Source: Xenophilus sp. E41 (lineage in GTDB: Bacteria; Pseudomonadota; Gammaproteobacteria; Burkholderiales; Burkholderiaceae_C). Taken from it: 64,000 bases of DNA. The DNA lies in the NCBI RefSeq assembly GCF_003671765.1, contig NZ_QPIB01000041.1:92290-156289 (forward strand). The letters are read 5' to 3'. This document shows, one piece after another, positions 39,765 to 50,320 of this stretch. The notes under the pieces were generated by a model that was not told the DNA's origin, ran no database searches, and saw only the letters and a list, made by a program, of their open reading frames with translations. Numbering within the stretch: position 1 is the first letter of the stretch; each line of letters opens with the position of its first letter. Made by a program: the position numbers and the translations under genes.

Positions 39765-40309
39765 GTCGTGTCCTTGCGCATGCGCGCGGCCAGCGCCTTC
39801 AGGCCGCGGTGGATGCCGACCTTGACCGCCGATTCCGACATGCCGGTGAGCTTCGCGGTCTCGGCGACGGACAGGCCCTCGAGCTTGACGTGCACGATCG
39901 GCAGCCGGTGCCGGTCGGGCAGTTCGGCCAGCAGGCCCTGCACGTCGCGCCGCGCATCGCTGGCCTCGGTGGCCGAGTCGGCAAACAGCTCCATCTCGTC
40001 ATCCAGCGGCTCGTGCAGCGCCTCGCGCACCGACTTCGCGCGCAGCAGGTCGATGAGCTTGTAGCGCGCGATCGCATGCGCCCAGGCCGTCAGCGGCTGG
40101 TCGCTCTGGTAGGTGTGGCGCTGGTTGTGCATGGCGAGCAGGCATTCCTGGACGAGGTCTTCCACATCATCGGGCCAGCCGAAGAGGCGCCTGGCAAGAA
40201 AGGCGCGCAGATGCCGCGCCAACTGCTGCAGGCAGTCGCGGTAGGCGGCGGCATCTCCCTGCAGGCCACGCACGAACAGGCCGCGCAACTGCGTCTCGAC
40301 CTCGCTCAT
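39761..40309 (-). CDS. sigF: ECF sigma factor of the SigF/NrsF type
   Basis: The 182-residue sigma factor has region 2 with [21 protein letters not shown] and [16 protein letters not shown], and region 4 with [41 protein letters not shown] longer frame to 40342 exists, but a clear ECF promoter (GTAACC-N16-CGAA, 40358-40333) points into the gene and would start RNA near 40326, downstream of that ATG. The start at 40309 ([10 protein letters not shown]) is therefore the right one. The factor most likely drives both its own operon and the divergent bufferin operon, with NrsF as its anti-sigma. Confidence 0.88.
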   Translation of the reverse strand: MSEVETQLRGLFVRGLQGDAAAYRDCLQQLARHLRAFLARRLFGWPDDVEDLVQECLLAMHNQRHTYQSDQPLTAWAHAIARYKLIDLLRAKSVREALHEPLDDEMELFADSATEASDARRDVQGLLAELPDRHRLPIVHVKLEGLSVAETAKLTGMSESAVKVGIHRGLKALAARMRKDTT

Positions 40310-40332
40310 CGGGGACTGGCTTGTAGGTGTTG

Positions 40333-40358
40333 TTCGTGGCATGGCACCGACGGGTTAC
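40333..40358 (-). promoter_or_regulatory. ECF promoter of the sigF-nrsF operon
   Basis: On the minus strand GTAACC (40358-40353) is followed by exactly 16 bases and CGAA (40336-40333). This is the consensus known for SigF-type ECF factors. Transcription would start near 40326, so the gene is probably autoregulated. Confidence 0.72.
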
Positions 40359-40401
40359 AGCGGCCGCGCTGGAATTTTTCGGCGCGATTGTGCACGCCGC
40401 T

Positions 40402-40428
40402 GTAACCCGGCCGGCGCGAAGGCCCGAA
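40402..40428 (+). promoter_or_regulatory. ECF promoter of the bufferin operon
   Basis: GTAACC at 40402-40407, 17 bases and CGAA at 40425-40428 face the peptide gene. The two -35 boxes of the divergent promoters lie in a mirrored CCGCTGTAACCC, forming an inverted pair. The leader to the ATG at 40497 is about 60 bases and ends with CAAGGAG as ribosome-binding site. Confidence 0.7.
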
Positions 40429-40496
40429 CTAGGAAGGACCGCGCCGGCCGGCAGGTTCATCGATCCCTTCGTTATCCACCCTCTCAAGGAGTTCCC

Positions 40497-40784
40497 ATGA
40501 CCCAACGCAGCCTCGCCATCACCACCCTCGCCCTCGCTGCCCTCGCCAGCGGCGCCGCCATGGCACAAGACAAGCCCATGGCCGACAAGATGGCCAGCAT
40601 GGAGAAGTGCTACGGCGTCTCCATGGCCGGCAAGAACGACTGCGCGGCCGGCCCCGGCACCACCTGCGCCGGCACCTCGAAGATGGACTACCAGGGCAAT
40701 GCCTGGAAGAACGTGCCCGCCGGCACCTGCACCACCATCAAGACGCCCAAGGGCACCGGCTCGCTGACGCCGATCAAGTCCTGA
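40497..40784 (+). CDS. bufA: Bufferin-type copper-peptide precursor (DUF2282)
   Basis: The 95-residue secreted precursor has a signal peptide ([19 protein letters not shown], cleaved before QDKP) and a small core with four cysteines: residues 38 (EKCYGV), 49 (NDCAAG), 57 (TTCAGT) and 78 (GTCTTI). This is the DUF2282 bufferin pattern, in which the partner enzyme modifies cysteines so that the exported peptide binds copper. It is the first gene after the ECF promoter. A 16-base gap precedes the MNIO gene. Metal specificity cannot be read from sequence. Confidence 0.85.
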   Translation: MTQRSLAITTLALAALASGAAMAQDKPMADKMASMEKCYGVSMAGKNDCAAGPGTTCAGTSKMDYQGNAWKNVPAGTCTTIKTPKGTGSLTPIKS

Positions 40785-40800
40785 TCGTCCCGAGTCCGCC

Positions 40801-41643
40801 ATGTCCGCACTGTTGTCCGCCGGCCTGGGTCTCAAGCCCGAGCACTTCGACGCCGCGCTCGCAGCGCGTACGCCGGGGCTCTGGTTCGAGGTCCATCCGG
40901 AGAACTACAGCGTGGCGGGCGGACCGCGCCTGGCCTGGCTGGAGGCGATCCGCCGCCAGCATCCGCTGTCGCTGCACAGCGTGTCGCTCTCGCTCGCGGG
41001 CGAGGCGCCGCCCGATGCGCGGCAACTGCAGCGGCTCGCGGCCCTGGTGCGACGCCTCGAACCCGCGCTGGTGTCGGAGCACCTGGCCTGGTCGCGCTTC
41101 GATGGAAGCTATCTGCCCGACCTGCTGCCCTGCCCGCGCACGCATGCGCTGTTGCGCCGCATGGTCGCGCACGTCGACCAGGTGCAGCAGGCCCTCGGCC
41201 GCCGCATCGCGATCGAGAACCCCTCGCACTACCTGCAGCTGCCCGGCCACGACTGGGAAGAGACCGACTTCCTGCGCGAGCTGGCGCGCCGCAGCGGCTG
41301 CGGGCTGCTGCTGGACATCAACAACGTGCATGTCTCGGCGCGCAACCTCGGCTTCGATGCCGCCCGCTACCTCGATCGCTTTCCGGCCGAAGCCGTGATG
41401 GAGATCCACCTGGCCGGCCACACGGCCGACCCTGTGCATGGCGAGGCGCTGCTGATCGACTCACACGATGCACCGGTGGCACCGGCCGTGTGGTCGCTGT
41501 ACACGCACTTCGTCGAGCGCGCCGGGCCGCGGCCGACGCTGGTCGAACGCGACGGCAACGTGCCGTCCTTCGACGAACTCATGGCCGAGCGCGGGCAAGC
41601 GGCAGCCATCATCGACAGCCTCGCTGCAGGGGTGCCGGCATGA
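40801..41643 (+). CDS. bufB: MNIO-family peptide-modifying enzyme (DUF692)
   Basis: This cytoplasmic multinuclear non-heme iron oxygenase-type enzyme has a TIM-barrel fold and 280 residues, the normal size. Metal-site motifs visible in order are [50 protein letters not shown] and ERDGNVPSF. In bufferin pathways this enzyme converts precursor cysteines to thiooxazole-type heterocycles, using DUF2063 as partner. The stop overlaps the next ATG by ATGA. Confidence 0.9.
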   Translation: MSALLSAGLGLKPEHFDAALAARTPGLWFEVHPENYSVAGGPRLAWLEAIRRQHPLSLHSVSLSLAGEAPPDARQLQRLAALVRRLEPALVSEHLAWSRFDGSYLPDLLPCPRTHALLRRMVAHVDQVQQALGRRIAIENPSHYLQLPGHDWEETDFLRELARRSGCGLLLDINNVHVSARNLGFDAARYLDRFPAEAVMEIHLAGHTADPVHGEALLIDSHDAPVAPAVWSLYTHFVERAGPRPTLVERDGNVPSFDELMAERGQAAAIIDSLAAGVPA

Positions 41644-42413
41644 CCGCCCTGGGCGCCTTCGAGCAGGCTTTCGTCGCCTCGTTGTTCGCCGACGAGTTCG
41701 CAGGCGGCGCCGCACCCGACTGGGCCCGGCAACCCGGCTTCGCGGTGTATCGCAACACCGTCCACAAGGGCTGCATCGATGCACTGGAGGCCAACTTCCC
41801 TGCCGTGGCGCGGCTGGTGGGCCGCGACTGGTTGCGCGCAGCCGCCGCCCGCCATCTGGGCGAGCATCCGCCGCGCGACGCCTGCCTGCTGCACTACGGC
41901 GAAGGCTTCGCCGACACGCTGGCCGATCTGGCCGGCGACACGCTGCCCTACCTGCCCGGCGTTGCGACGCTCGACCGGCTGTGGACCGCATCGCACACCG
42001 CTGCCGACGCGCCCGTGCTGCCGGCCGATGCACTGGCCGGGCTGCCGCCGGAAGCGCTGGCGGGCCTGCGCCTGCCACCGCACCCCGCAACGCGCTGGCA
42101 CGCGTCCGACACCTTGCCTCTGCACAGCATCTGGTCGGCCAATCGCAGCGGCGATGCGGCCGCCCTGGCAGCGCTCGAAGCCGTGGAGTGGGCAGGCGAA
42201 GCCACGTTGCTCACACGGCCGATCGGCGAAGTGATCTGGCAGCCCTTGCCCGTCGGCGGCTGCGTCTTCCTCGACGCTTGCGCGCGCGGCGACAGCCTGG
42301 GCGAGGCCGCCGCAGCGGCGCTCGACACCCACCCCGACACCGAACTCGCGGCCCTGCTCGCCCGACTGCTGCAGGCCCGCGCGTTCACCACTTCAATCGG
42401 GAGCCCACCATGA
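41640..42413 (+). CDS. bufC: DUF2063 partner protein of the MNIO enzyme
   Basis: The 257-residue product has the DUF2063 N-terminal domain with [20 protein letters not shown] and PAVARLVG, which binds the precursor and docks to the MNIO enzyme in characterised systems. The C-terminal half is less conserved ([20 protein letters not shown]). It is translationally coupled to both neighbours by ATGA overlaps. No catalytic residues are expected. Confidence 0.85.
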   Translation: MTALGAFEQAFVASLFADEFAGGAAPDWARQPGFAVYRNTVHKGCIDALEANFPAVARLVGRDWLRAAAARHLGEHPPRDACLLHYGEGFADTLADLAGDTLPYLPGVATLDRLWTASHTAADAPVLPADALAGLPPEALAGLRLPPHPATRWHASDTLPLHSIWSANRSGDAAALAALEAVEWAGEATLLTRPIGEVIWQPLPVGGCVFLDACARGDSLGEAAAAALDTHPDTELAALLARLLQARAFTTSIGSPP

Positions 42414-42877
42414 AATCCACCGTCCACACCACGACCGCCCCTTCCGGCGCCTTGGACCGCGTCACCCGGCGCCTGGGCGCCCTGGTGCCGCACGACCTGC
42501 TGGCGCTGGTCGACCGCGTCGCCATCGGCGCCATCTTCTGGCTCTCGGGTCGCACCAAGGTCGACGGCTGGCTGCACGTCACCGACGGCGCGATCGAGCT
42601 GTTCCGCACCGAATACCGGCTGCCGCTGCTGCCGCCGGAGATCGGCGCGCATCTCGCCGCGTACGCCGAGCACGCGTTTCCGATCCTGCTGGTGCTGGGC
42701 CTGTTCACGCGCTTCGCCGCGCTCGCGCTGCTGGGCATGACGGCGGTGATCCAGGTCTTCGTGTATCCCGACGCCTGGCCGACCCACCTCTCGTGGGCGG
42801 GCTTGCTGCTGTACCTGGTGGGCCGCGGCGGCGGGCGGCTGTCGGTGGACCGCCTGCTGCGCATCGACCGATCGTAA
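42410..42877 (+). CDS. DoxX-family membrane protein of the bufferin operon
   Basis: The 155-residue membrane protein has four helices (VAIGAIFWLSGRTKVDGWL, AFPILLVLGLFTRFAALALL) and the conserved acidic/aromatic residues of DoxX. DoxX proteins often end bufferin-type operons, possibly in electron transfer or peptide maturation; this is inferred from context. The start overlaps the DUF2063 stop by ATGA. Confidence 0.85.
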   Translation: MKSTVHTTTAPSGALDRVTRRLGALVPHDLLALVDRVAIGAIFWLSGRTKVDGWLHVTDGAIELFRTEYRLPLLPPEIGAHLAAYAEHAFPILLVLGLFTRFAALALLGMTAVIQVFVYPDAWPTHLSWAGLLLYLVGRGGGRLSVDRLLRIDRS

Positions 42878-42934
42878 CGAATGTGACGAATTCGGCCGCA
42901 GCGCCCGGCGGGCATGCGCTGTGGGCCGATCGCA

Positions 42935-42968
42935 CTTCCGGCTGCGGGCGCCGCAAGGCGCCCGGAAG
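42935..42968 (+). terminator. Stem-loop after the bufferin operon
   Basis: CTTCC at 42935-42939 and GGGCGCC at 42946-42952 pair with GGCGCCC and GGAAG (42957-42968) around a GCAA loop, leaving a small internal bulge. There is no U-tract on the plus strand, so it may stabilise the mRNA end or act only weakly as terminator. Confidence 0.4.
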
Positions 42969-42998
42969 CCGCATACGCCGAAAGGCGAAACGGCCTGC

Positions 42999-43027
42999 TT
43001 GCCAGCCCCGGGGGCACTCGCTACATT
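42999..43027 (+). promoter_or_regulatory. Sigma-70 type promoter of the uracil catabolism operon
   Basis: TTGCCA at 42999-43004 and TACATT at 43022-43027 are separated by 17 bases, a good vegetative pattern. The start would be near 43034, giving a very short leader before the ATG at 43048; TGAGG stands at 43036-43040. Confidence 0.5.
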
Positions 43028-43047
43028 GTGTTTTTTGAGGGCCTGCA

Positions 43048-44396
<1,349 letters not shown>

Positions 44397-44400
<4 letters not shown>

Positions 44401-45803
44401 CGCAGGACATCTACGGCATCGACCCCGATCGCCCGACCCACAACCCGGCCGTGCGCTCTGCCGACGCGCAGGGCCATGTCGACCCGGCGGTGGAGTTCGT
44501 CCCCGACGCCACCCAACCCGCCGCGGCGGCGGCCTACCTGCGCACCACCGACGCCATCCGCACCCGCGCGGCCGCCCTGCTGGCGCGGGCCCGGCGTGGA
44601 GAGTCGACGTGGTTCCGCGTCGGCGACGCCAATGCGCTGGAAGACGCGGCCCGCGAGGTGGCCGAGGTCACGCGCGACCGCTACGACTGGGGCCCCATCC
44701 CCTACCACAGCCGCTGGCGCCATTTCGAGGCCGGCGGCGTCGACCGCCTCGCGCAACTCGACGCCCTGCTCGAAGGCGCGACCCCGCGCGAACGGGCCAA
44801 GGCCCACATCGACCTGGTGGTGGTCAGCGTCCTGCTCGATGCCGGTGCCGGCCCCGACTGGCACTACACCGAATCCGCCAGCGGCCAGCGCTTCTCGCGC
44901 TCCGAAGGGCTGGGCGTGGCCAGCTTCCACGCCTTCACGAGCGGCCTGTTCTCTTCCGACCCCGACCGGCCGCTGCAGGCCGACGCCGCCGGCCTGCGCG
45001 CCCTGGTGGGCGACCGGCTGGCGCAGGCCTTCCAGGCCAGCGAGGTGAACCCGCTGGTGGGCCTGACCGGCCGCACCATCCTGCTGCGGCGACTGGGCGA
45101 GGTGCTGTCGGAACAGCCCGAGGTCTTCGGCACCGCGGTGCAGCGTCCGGGCGGGCTGTTCGACATGCTCGTCTCGCCCGACGGCGCGGCCATTCCGCCC
45201 ACGGCCGACATCGAGGCGCATGGCATCCTCACGCAGTTGCTGATGTCGCTGTCCTCGATCTGGCCGGCGGCCAACCGGGTCGACAGCCTGGCCGCGGACG
45301 GCAGCGACGTGCTGCCCGGCGGCGGCGACCCGGCCCTGGCGCTGGGCGACTGCTGGCGCCACAGCGCCGTGCAGGGCCCGGGGCTCACCAACGGCTGGAT
45401 GCCCTTCCACAAGCTCTCGCAGTGGCTCACCTATTCGCTCATCGAGCCCTTCGAATGGGCCGGCGTTCAGGTGCGCGGCATCGACCGCCTCACGGCCCTG
45501 CCCGAGTACCGCAACGGCGGGCTGCTGCTCGACAGCGGCGTGCTCGTGCCGCAGGACCCGGCCTTCCTCGAGAAGACCTGGCGCGTGGGCGACGAGTTCA
45601 TCGTCGAGTGGCGCGCGCTCACCGTGGCGCTGCTCGACGAGCTGGCGCCGCTGGTGCGCAAGAACCTGCAGCGGGACGAAGCCGACATGCCCCTGGCCTG
45701 CGTGCTCGAAGGCGGCACCTGGGCCGCGGGCCGTGCCCTGGCCCAGCGCTTGCGTGGGGGCACGCCACCGCTGAAGATCGAGAGCGACGGCACAGTCTTC
45801 TGA
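44397..45803 (+). CDS. urc4: DUF1688/URC4 protein of uracil catabolism
   Basis: The 468-residue cytoplasmic protein belongs to DUF1688 (URC4). Its internal sequences RYDWGPIPYHSRWRHFEAGG, DWHYTESASGQRFSRSEGLG and GPGLTNGWMPFHKLSQWLTY are characteristic. The biochemical activity of URC4 was not defined when the pathway was described; genetics places it in uracil degradation. It is coupled to the URC1 gene and followed by upp, the third component. Confidence 0.88.
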
Positions 45804-45860
45804 CGCACTGGCACACTCGGCCCGCGCGTTCGCACAACAACGATTTTTCTCCGACACCCA

Positions 45861-46490
<630 letters not shown>

Positions 46491-46630
46491 CCCCACCCCA
46501 GCCTGCGCGCACTGCGTGTCGCTCCGGCAACCCCCTGCGAGGGGGCACATCCAGCGGCCCGGCATGGCCGGTTCCGCGGATGTTCCCGAACGGCCTGCTC
46601 CGCGGCGACCAGAACGTCGAACAAGTGACC

Positions 46631-46687
46631 GTTTCGGGCTGCAGCCGGCACGCTTCCTGCGTGAGCAGCTATCCATTTCATAGCAAA
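46631..46687 (+). repeat. Dispersed ~60-bp palindromic repeat, copy 5
   Basis: TTTCGGGCTGCAGCCGGCAC opens the copy and GCAGCTATCCATTTCATAGC closes it. It is intergenic, between upp and the BMP gene, and partly degenerate in the middle. Confidence 0.75.
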
Positions 46688-46701
46688 CGAGGAGAGATTC
46701 G

Positions 46702-47700
46702 ATGATCCGTCGCCGTCCCCTGGTCCTGGGCGCCGCCGCCGCGGCCGCCACCCTGGCGCTGGGCCTGCCCCAGTTCGCGTTCGCGCAGGCCAAGCTCAAG
46801 GTGGCCGCCGTCTACACGGTGCCTTTCGAGCAGCAATGGGTGGGCCGCATCCACAAGGCGCTCAAGGCCGCCGAGGCCCGCGGCGAGATCGAATACAAGG
46901 CCACAGAGAACGTGGCGAACGCCGACTACGAGCGCGTGCTTCGCGAGTACGCCACCGCCGGCAACCAGCTCATCGTGGGCGAGGCCTTCGCCGTCGAGGC
47001 GGCGGCGCGCAAGGTGGCCAAGGACTTCCCGAAGACCATGTTCCTCATGGGCAGCTCGGGCAAGCCGCAGGCGCCGAACTTCAGCGTCTTCGACAACTAC
47101 ATCCAGGAGCCGGCCTATCTCACCGGCATGATCGCCGGCGGCATGACCAAGTCGAACAAGATCGGCATGGTCGGCGGCTTCCCGATCCCGGAGGTCAACC
47201 GTCTCATGAACGCCTTCATGGCCGGCGCCAAGGAAGTGAACCCCAAGGTCGAGTTCAGCGTGAGCTTCATCAACAGCTGGTTCGACCCGCCCAAGGCCAA
47301 GGAAGCCGCCTTCGCCATGGTCGACAAGGGCGCCGACATCCTTTATGCCGAGCGCTTCGGCGTCAGCGACGCGGCCAAGGAGCGCAAGGTGCTGGCCATC
47401 GGCAACGTGATCAACACGCAGGACAAGTACCCCGACACGGTGGTGGCCTCGGCGCTGTGGAACATGGAGCCGAGCATCGACCGCGCGCTCAAGCTGGTCA
47501 AGGACGGCCAGTTCAAGGCCGAGGACTACGGCATCTACTCGATGATGAAGTACAAGGGCTCCGAGCTCGCGCCGCTGGGCACATTCGAGAAGAAGGTGCC
47601 GGCCGACATCGTGGCCAAGGTCAAGGCCCGCGAGGCCGAGATCCTGGGCGGCAAGTTCACCGTGAAGGTGGACGACGGCCAGCCGAAGTCGAGCAAGTAG
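46702..47700 (+). CDS. BMP-family nucleoside-binding ABC importer substrate protein
   Basis: The 332-residue periplasmic protein has a signal peptide (RRRPLVLGAAAAAATLALGL, cleaved after FAFA) and the Med/BMP fold: VGRIHKALKAAEARGEIEYK, NYIQEPAYLTGMIAGGM and GGFPIPEVNRLMNAFMAGA. Family members bind purine nucleosides or related compounds. It follows the uracil genes and precedes the ABC genes, so it is likely the binding component of the importer encoded at 48755-52441. A stem-loop 12 bases after its stop would let it be made in excess. Confidence 0.9.
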   Translation: MIRRRPLVLGAAAAAATLALGLPQFAFAQAKLKVAAVYTVPFEQQWVGRIHKALKAAEARGEIEYKATENVANADYERVLREYATAGNQLIVGEAFAVEAAARKVAKDFPKTMFLMGSSGKPQAPNFSVFDNYIQEPAYLTGMIAGGMTKSNKIGMVGGFPIPEVNRLMNAFMAGAKEVNPKVEFSVSFINSWFDPPKAKEAAFAMVDKGADILYAERFGVSDAAKERKVLAIGNVINTQDKYPDTVVASALWNMEPSIDRALKLVKDGQFKAEDYGIYSMMKYKGSELAPLGTFEKKVPADIVAKVKAREAEILGGKFTVKVDDGQPKSSK

Positions 47701-47711
47701 TCCCCTCCCGG

Positions 47712-47733
47712 GAGGCGCCCCGCCCGGCGCCTC
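47712..47733 (+). other. Stem-loop after the BMP gene
   Basis: GAGGCGCC (47712-47719) pairs with GGCGCCTC (47726-47733) around a 6-base loop. There is no U-run. Position suggests differential expression of the binding protein. Confidence 0.5.
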
Positions 47734-47744
47734 TGCCCCGGCCT

Positions 47745-47803
47745 CGTTCCCGGTTCCCGTTCCCCGTTCCCCGTTCCCCGTTCGGGCTGAGCCTGTCGAA
47801 GCC
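47745..47803. repeat. GTTCCCC tandem repeat joined to a CTTCGACAGGCTCAG-type element
   Basis: About five near-identical heptamers of GTTCCCC type end at 47782 and run into TTCGGGCTGAGCCTGTCGAAG, a short sequence found scattered in many proteobacterial genomes. It lies in the leader of the nucleosidase gene. Confidence 0.75.
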
Positions 47804-47831
47804 CTGCGCCCGCCCTCCCACCCGATCCACC

Positions 47832-48758
47832 ATGGACCTCGTCCGTCGATTCCTCGCCACCGCCCTCGTCGCCCTCGCGCTGGCGGGCTGCGGCACGCCG
47901 CCCTTCGCCACCGCCCGGCCCGAAGTCCAGCAGCCGCGCATCGCCGTCATCTCGGCCTTCGAGCCCGAGCTGGTGCTGCTGCGCCAGCGGCTGCAGGGTG
48001 CGCAGTCGCAGCGCATCAACGGCGTGGAATTCATCACCGGCACGCTGGAGGGCCGGCCGGTGCTGCTGTTCCTGTCGGGCATCAGCATGACCAACGCCAC
48101 CATGAACACCCAGCTCGCGCTGGACCGCTTCAAGGTGAGCCACATCGTGTTCAGCGGCATCGCGGGTGGCGTGAATCCGCAGCTGCACATCGGCGACGTG
48201 ACGGTGCCGGCCCAGTGGGGCCAGTACCTGGAGGTGCTGATGGCACGCGAAACGGCGCCCGGCCGGTATGCCGTGCCCCCCTTCATCGACGACGCGAAGC
48301 TGCCCAACTTCGGGATGATGTTCCCGCGCCCGGTCGAATTCCGCTCGGCCGCGCAGCCGGGCATGGCGAAGAAGTTCTGGTTCGAGGCCGACCCGGCCAT
48401 GCTGGCCGCGGCGCGCGACCTGCCCGTCGAACTCGCCGCGTGCAGCGGCACCACCTGCCTGTCGCACAAGCCGAAGCTCGTGGTCGGCGGCAACGGCGTG
48501 TCCGGCCAGGCCTTCATGGACAACGCGGCATTTCGCGAATACACCTTCCGCACCTTCCAAGCCAACGTGCTCGACATGGAGACCGCCGCTGTGGGCATGG
48601 TGGCGCACAGCAACGGCGTGCCCTTCATCGCCTTCCGCTCGCTGAGCGACCTGGCCGGCGGCGGCGAGGGCGCCAACGAGATGGGCACCTTCATGCGGCT
48701 GGCGGCCGACAACTCGGCCAAGGTGCTGCTGGCCTTCCTCGCACGCTGGAAACCGTGA
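47832..48758 (+). CDS. Lipoprotein nucleoside phosphorylase/nucleosidase (MTA/SAH family)
   Basis: The 308-residue product has a lipobox (ALALAGCGTPPF) and then the PNP/UDP fold with IAVISAFEPELVLLRQRL, FSGIAGGVNPQLHIGDV and the catalytic-site region NVLDMETAAVGMVAHSNGVP. The family cleaves the N-glycosidic bond of nucleosides; substrate here is unknown. Lipoprotein export is unusual and would place it outside the cytoplasm, where it could release bases for the neighbouring transporter. The stop overlaps the ATPase GTG start. Confidence 0.8.
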   Translation: MDLVRRFLATALVALALAGCGTPPFATARPEVQQPRIAVISAFEPELVLLRQRLQGAQSQRINGVEFITGTLEGRPVLLFLSGISMTNATMNTQLALDRFKVSHIVFSGIAGGVNPQLHIGDVTVPAQWGQYLEVLMARETAPGRYAVPPFIDDAKLPNFGMMFPRPVEFRSAAQPGMAKKFWFEADPAMLAAARDLPVELAACSGTTCLSHKPKLVVGGNGVSGQAFMDNAAFREYTFRTFQANVLDMETAAVGMVAHSNGVPFIAFRSLSDLAGGGEGANEMGTFMRLAADNSAKVLLAFLARWKP

Positions 48759-50320
48759 GCGCCGCGCCGCAGCCCGTTCTGCGCCTGGAGGGCATCACCA
48801 AGCGCTTCGGGCCGCTGGTCGCGAACGACGCGATCTCGCTCGAACTGGCCGCTGGCGAGGTGCTGGCCCTGCTGGGCGAGAACGGTGCCGGCAAGTCCAC
48901 GCTCATGTCCATCCTCTTCGGCCACTACGTCGCCGACGAGGGAACGATCGAGGTCTTCGGCCGGCCGCTGCCCGCGGGGCAACCCCGTGCGGCGCTGGCG
49001 GCGGGTATCGGCATGGTGCACCAGCACTTCACGCTGGCCGACAACCTGAGCGTGCTCGACAACGTGCTGCTGGGCACCGAGCCGTTCTGGCGGCTCTCCT
49101 CGCAGCGATCGGCCGCGCGCACGCGCCTGCTGGAGGTGTCGCAGCGCTTCGGCCTGCCGGTGGTGCCCGATGCCACTGTGGGCAGCCTCTCGGTCGGCGA
49201 GCGACAGCGCGTCGAGATCCTCAAGGCGCTGTACCGCGGCGCCCGCATCCTGATCCTGGACGAGCCCACCGCCGTGCTCACGCCGCAGGAGAGCGAGGCC
49301 CTGTTCGCCACCCTGGGCCAGATGGTGGAGCAGGGCCTGTCGATCATCTTCATCAGCCACAAGCTGCCCGAGGTGCTGCGCGTGTCGCACCGCGTGGCGG
49401 TGCTGCGCGGCGGCAAGCTGGTGGCGCAGGCCGCCACCGCCGGCACCAGCCAGGCGCAGCTCGCGCAGTGGATGGTGGGCCACGCGGTGGAGGGCACGGT
49501 CCGGCACCCGGCGGCGCGCGTGGGCGACGCGGTCTGCGTGCTCGATCGGGTGAGCACCGAGGGCGGCGGCCACGACCGGCTGCGCGAGGTGTCGCTGCGG
49601 CTGCGCGCGGGCGAGATCACGGCCATCGCCGGCGTGTCGGGCAACGGGCAGGTCGCGCTGGCCGAACTGCTGTGCGGCACGCGGCGTGCCACGGCCGGCA
49701 CCGTCGAGCTCATGGGCCGCGCCTTGCCGCCGCAGCCGGCGCGGCTGGTGGCGCGCGGCGTGGCCCGCATTCCCGAGGACCGGCATGCCGTCGGCGTGGT
49801 CGGGGATCTGCCGGTGTGGGAGAACGCGGTGTCGGAGCGCCTGCGCAGCCCGGCGTTCTCGCGCACGCTGCTGCCCGGACTGCGCTGGGTGCGCCAGCGT
49901 GCGGCGCGCCGGCATGCGCAGCGCATCGAGAAAGCATATGACGTGCGGGGTGGCGGGCTCGACGCGCCGGCCCGTTCGCTGTCGGGCGGCAACATGCAGA
50001 AGCTGATCCTGGGCCGCGCGCTGATGGCGCCCGACGCCGAATCGAAGGCACCGCGCCTGATCGTCGCGCACCAGCCGACCTGGGGCCTGGACATCGGCGC
50101 TGTGGCCTATGTGCAGCAGCAGCTCATCGCCGCGCGCGACGCGGGTGCCGCGGTGCTGGTGATTTCCGACGACCTGGACGAGGTGCTGGCGCTGGGCGAC
50201 CGGGTGGCGGTGATGCACGGCGGCCAGCTGAGCGAGCCGCGTGCCGCCCAGGCCTGGACGCGCGAGAGCATCGGCCTGGCGATGGCGGGCACGCATGCGG
50301 CCGGCAAGGACGCGCCATGA
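48755..50320 (+). CDS. Nucleoside ABC importer ATP-binding protein (dual NBD)
   Basis: The 521-residue product (GTG start) has two nucleotide-binding domains, as in sugar and nucleoside importers. Domain 1 has LGENGAGKSTLMSILFGHY, LSVGERQRVEILKALY and LILDEPTAVLTPQE. Domain 2 has AGVSGNGQVALAELLCG in place of a classic Walker A, with SLSGGNMQKLILGRALM. It overlaps the nucleosidase and the first permease by four bases each. With the BMP protein and the two permeases it forms one importer. Confidence 0.9.
   Translation: MSAAPQPVLRLEGITKRFGPLVANDAISLELAAGEVLALLGENGAGKSTLMSILFGHYVADEGTIEVFGRPLPAGQPRAALAAGIGMVHQHFTLADNLSVLDNVLLGTEPFWRLSSQRSAARTRLLEVSQRFGLPVVPDATVGSLSVGERQRVEILKALYRGARILILDEPTAVLTPQESEALFATLGQMVEQGLSIIFISHKLPEVLRVSHRVAVLRGGKLVAQAATAGTSQAQLAQWMVGHAVEGTVRHPAARVGDAVCVLDRVSTEGGGHDRLREVSLRLRAGEITAIAGVSGNGQVALAELLCGTRRATAGTVELMGRALPPQPARLVARGVARIPEDRHAVGVVGDLPVWENAVSERLRSPAFSRTLLPGLRWVRQRAARRHAQRIEKAYDVRGGGLDAPARSLSGGNMQKLILGRALMAPDAESKAPRLIVAHQPTWGLDIGAVAYVQQQLIAARDAGAAVLVISDDLDEVLALGDRVAVMHGGQLSEPRAAQAWTRESIGLAMAGTHAAGKDAP

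Noticed and set aside
40310..40342. Longer N-terminus for the ECF sigma factor
   Set aside because: The ATG at 40342 lies upstream of the predicted transcription start of a good ECF promoter.
47745..47803. A small CRISPR array
   Set aside because: The units are heptamers without spacers and no cas gene is near.
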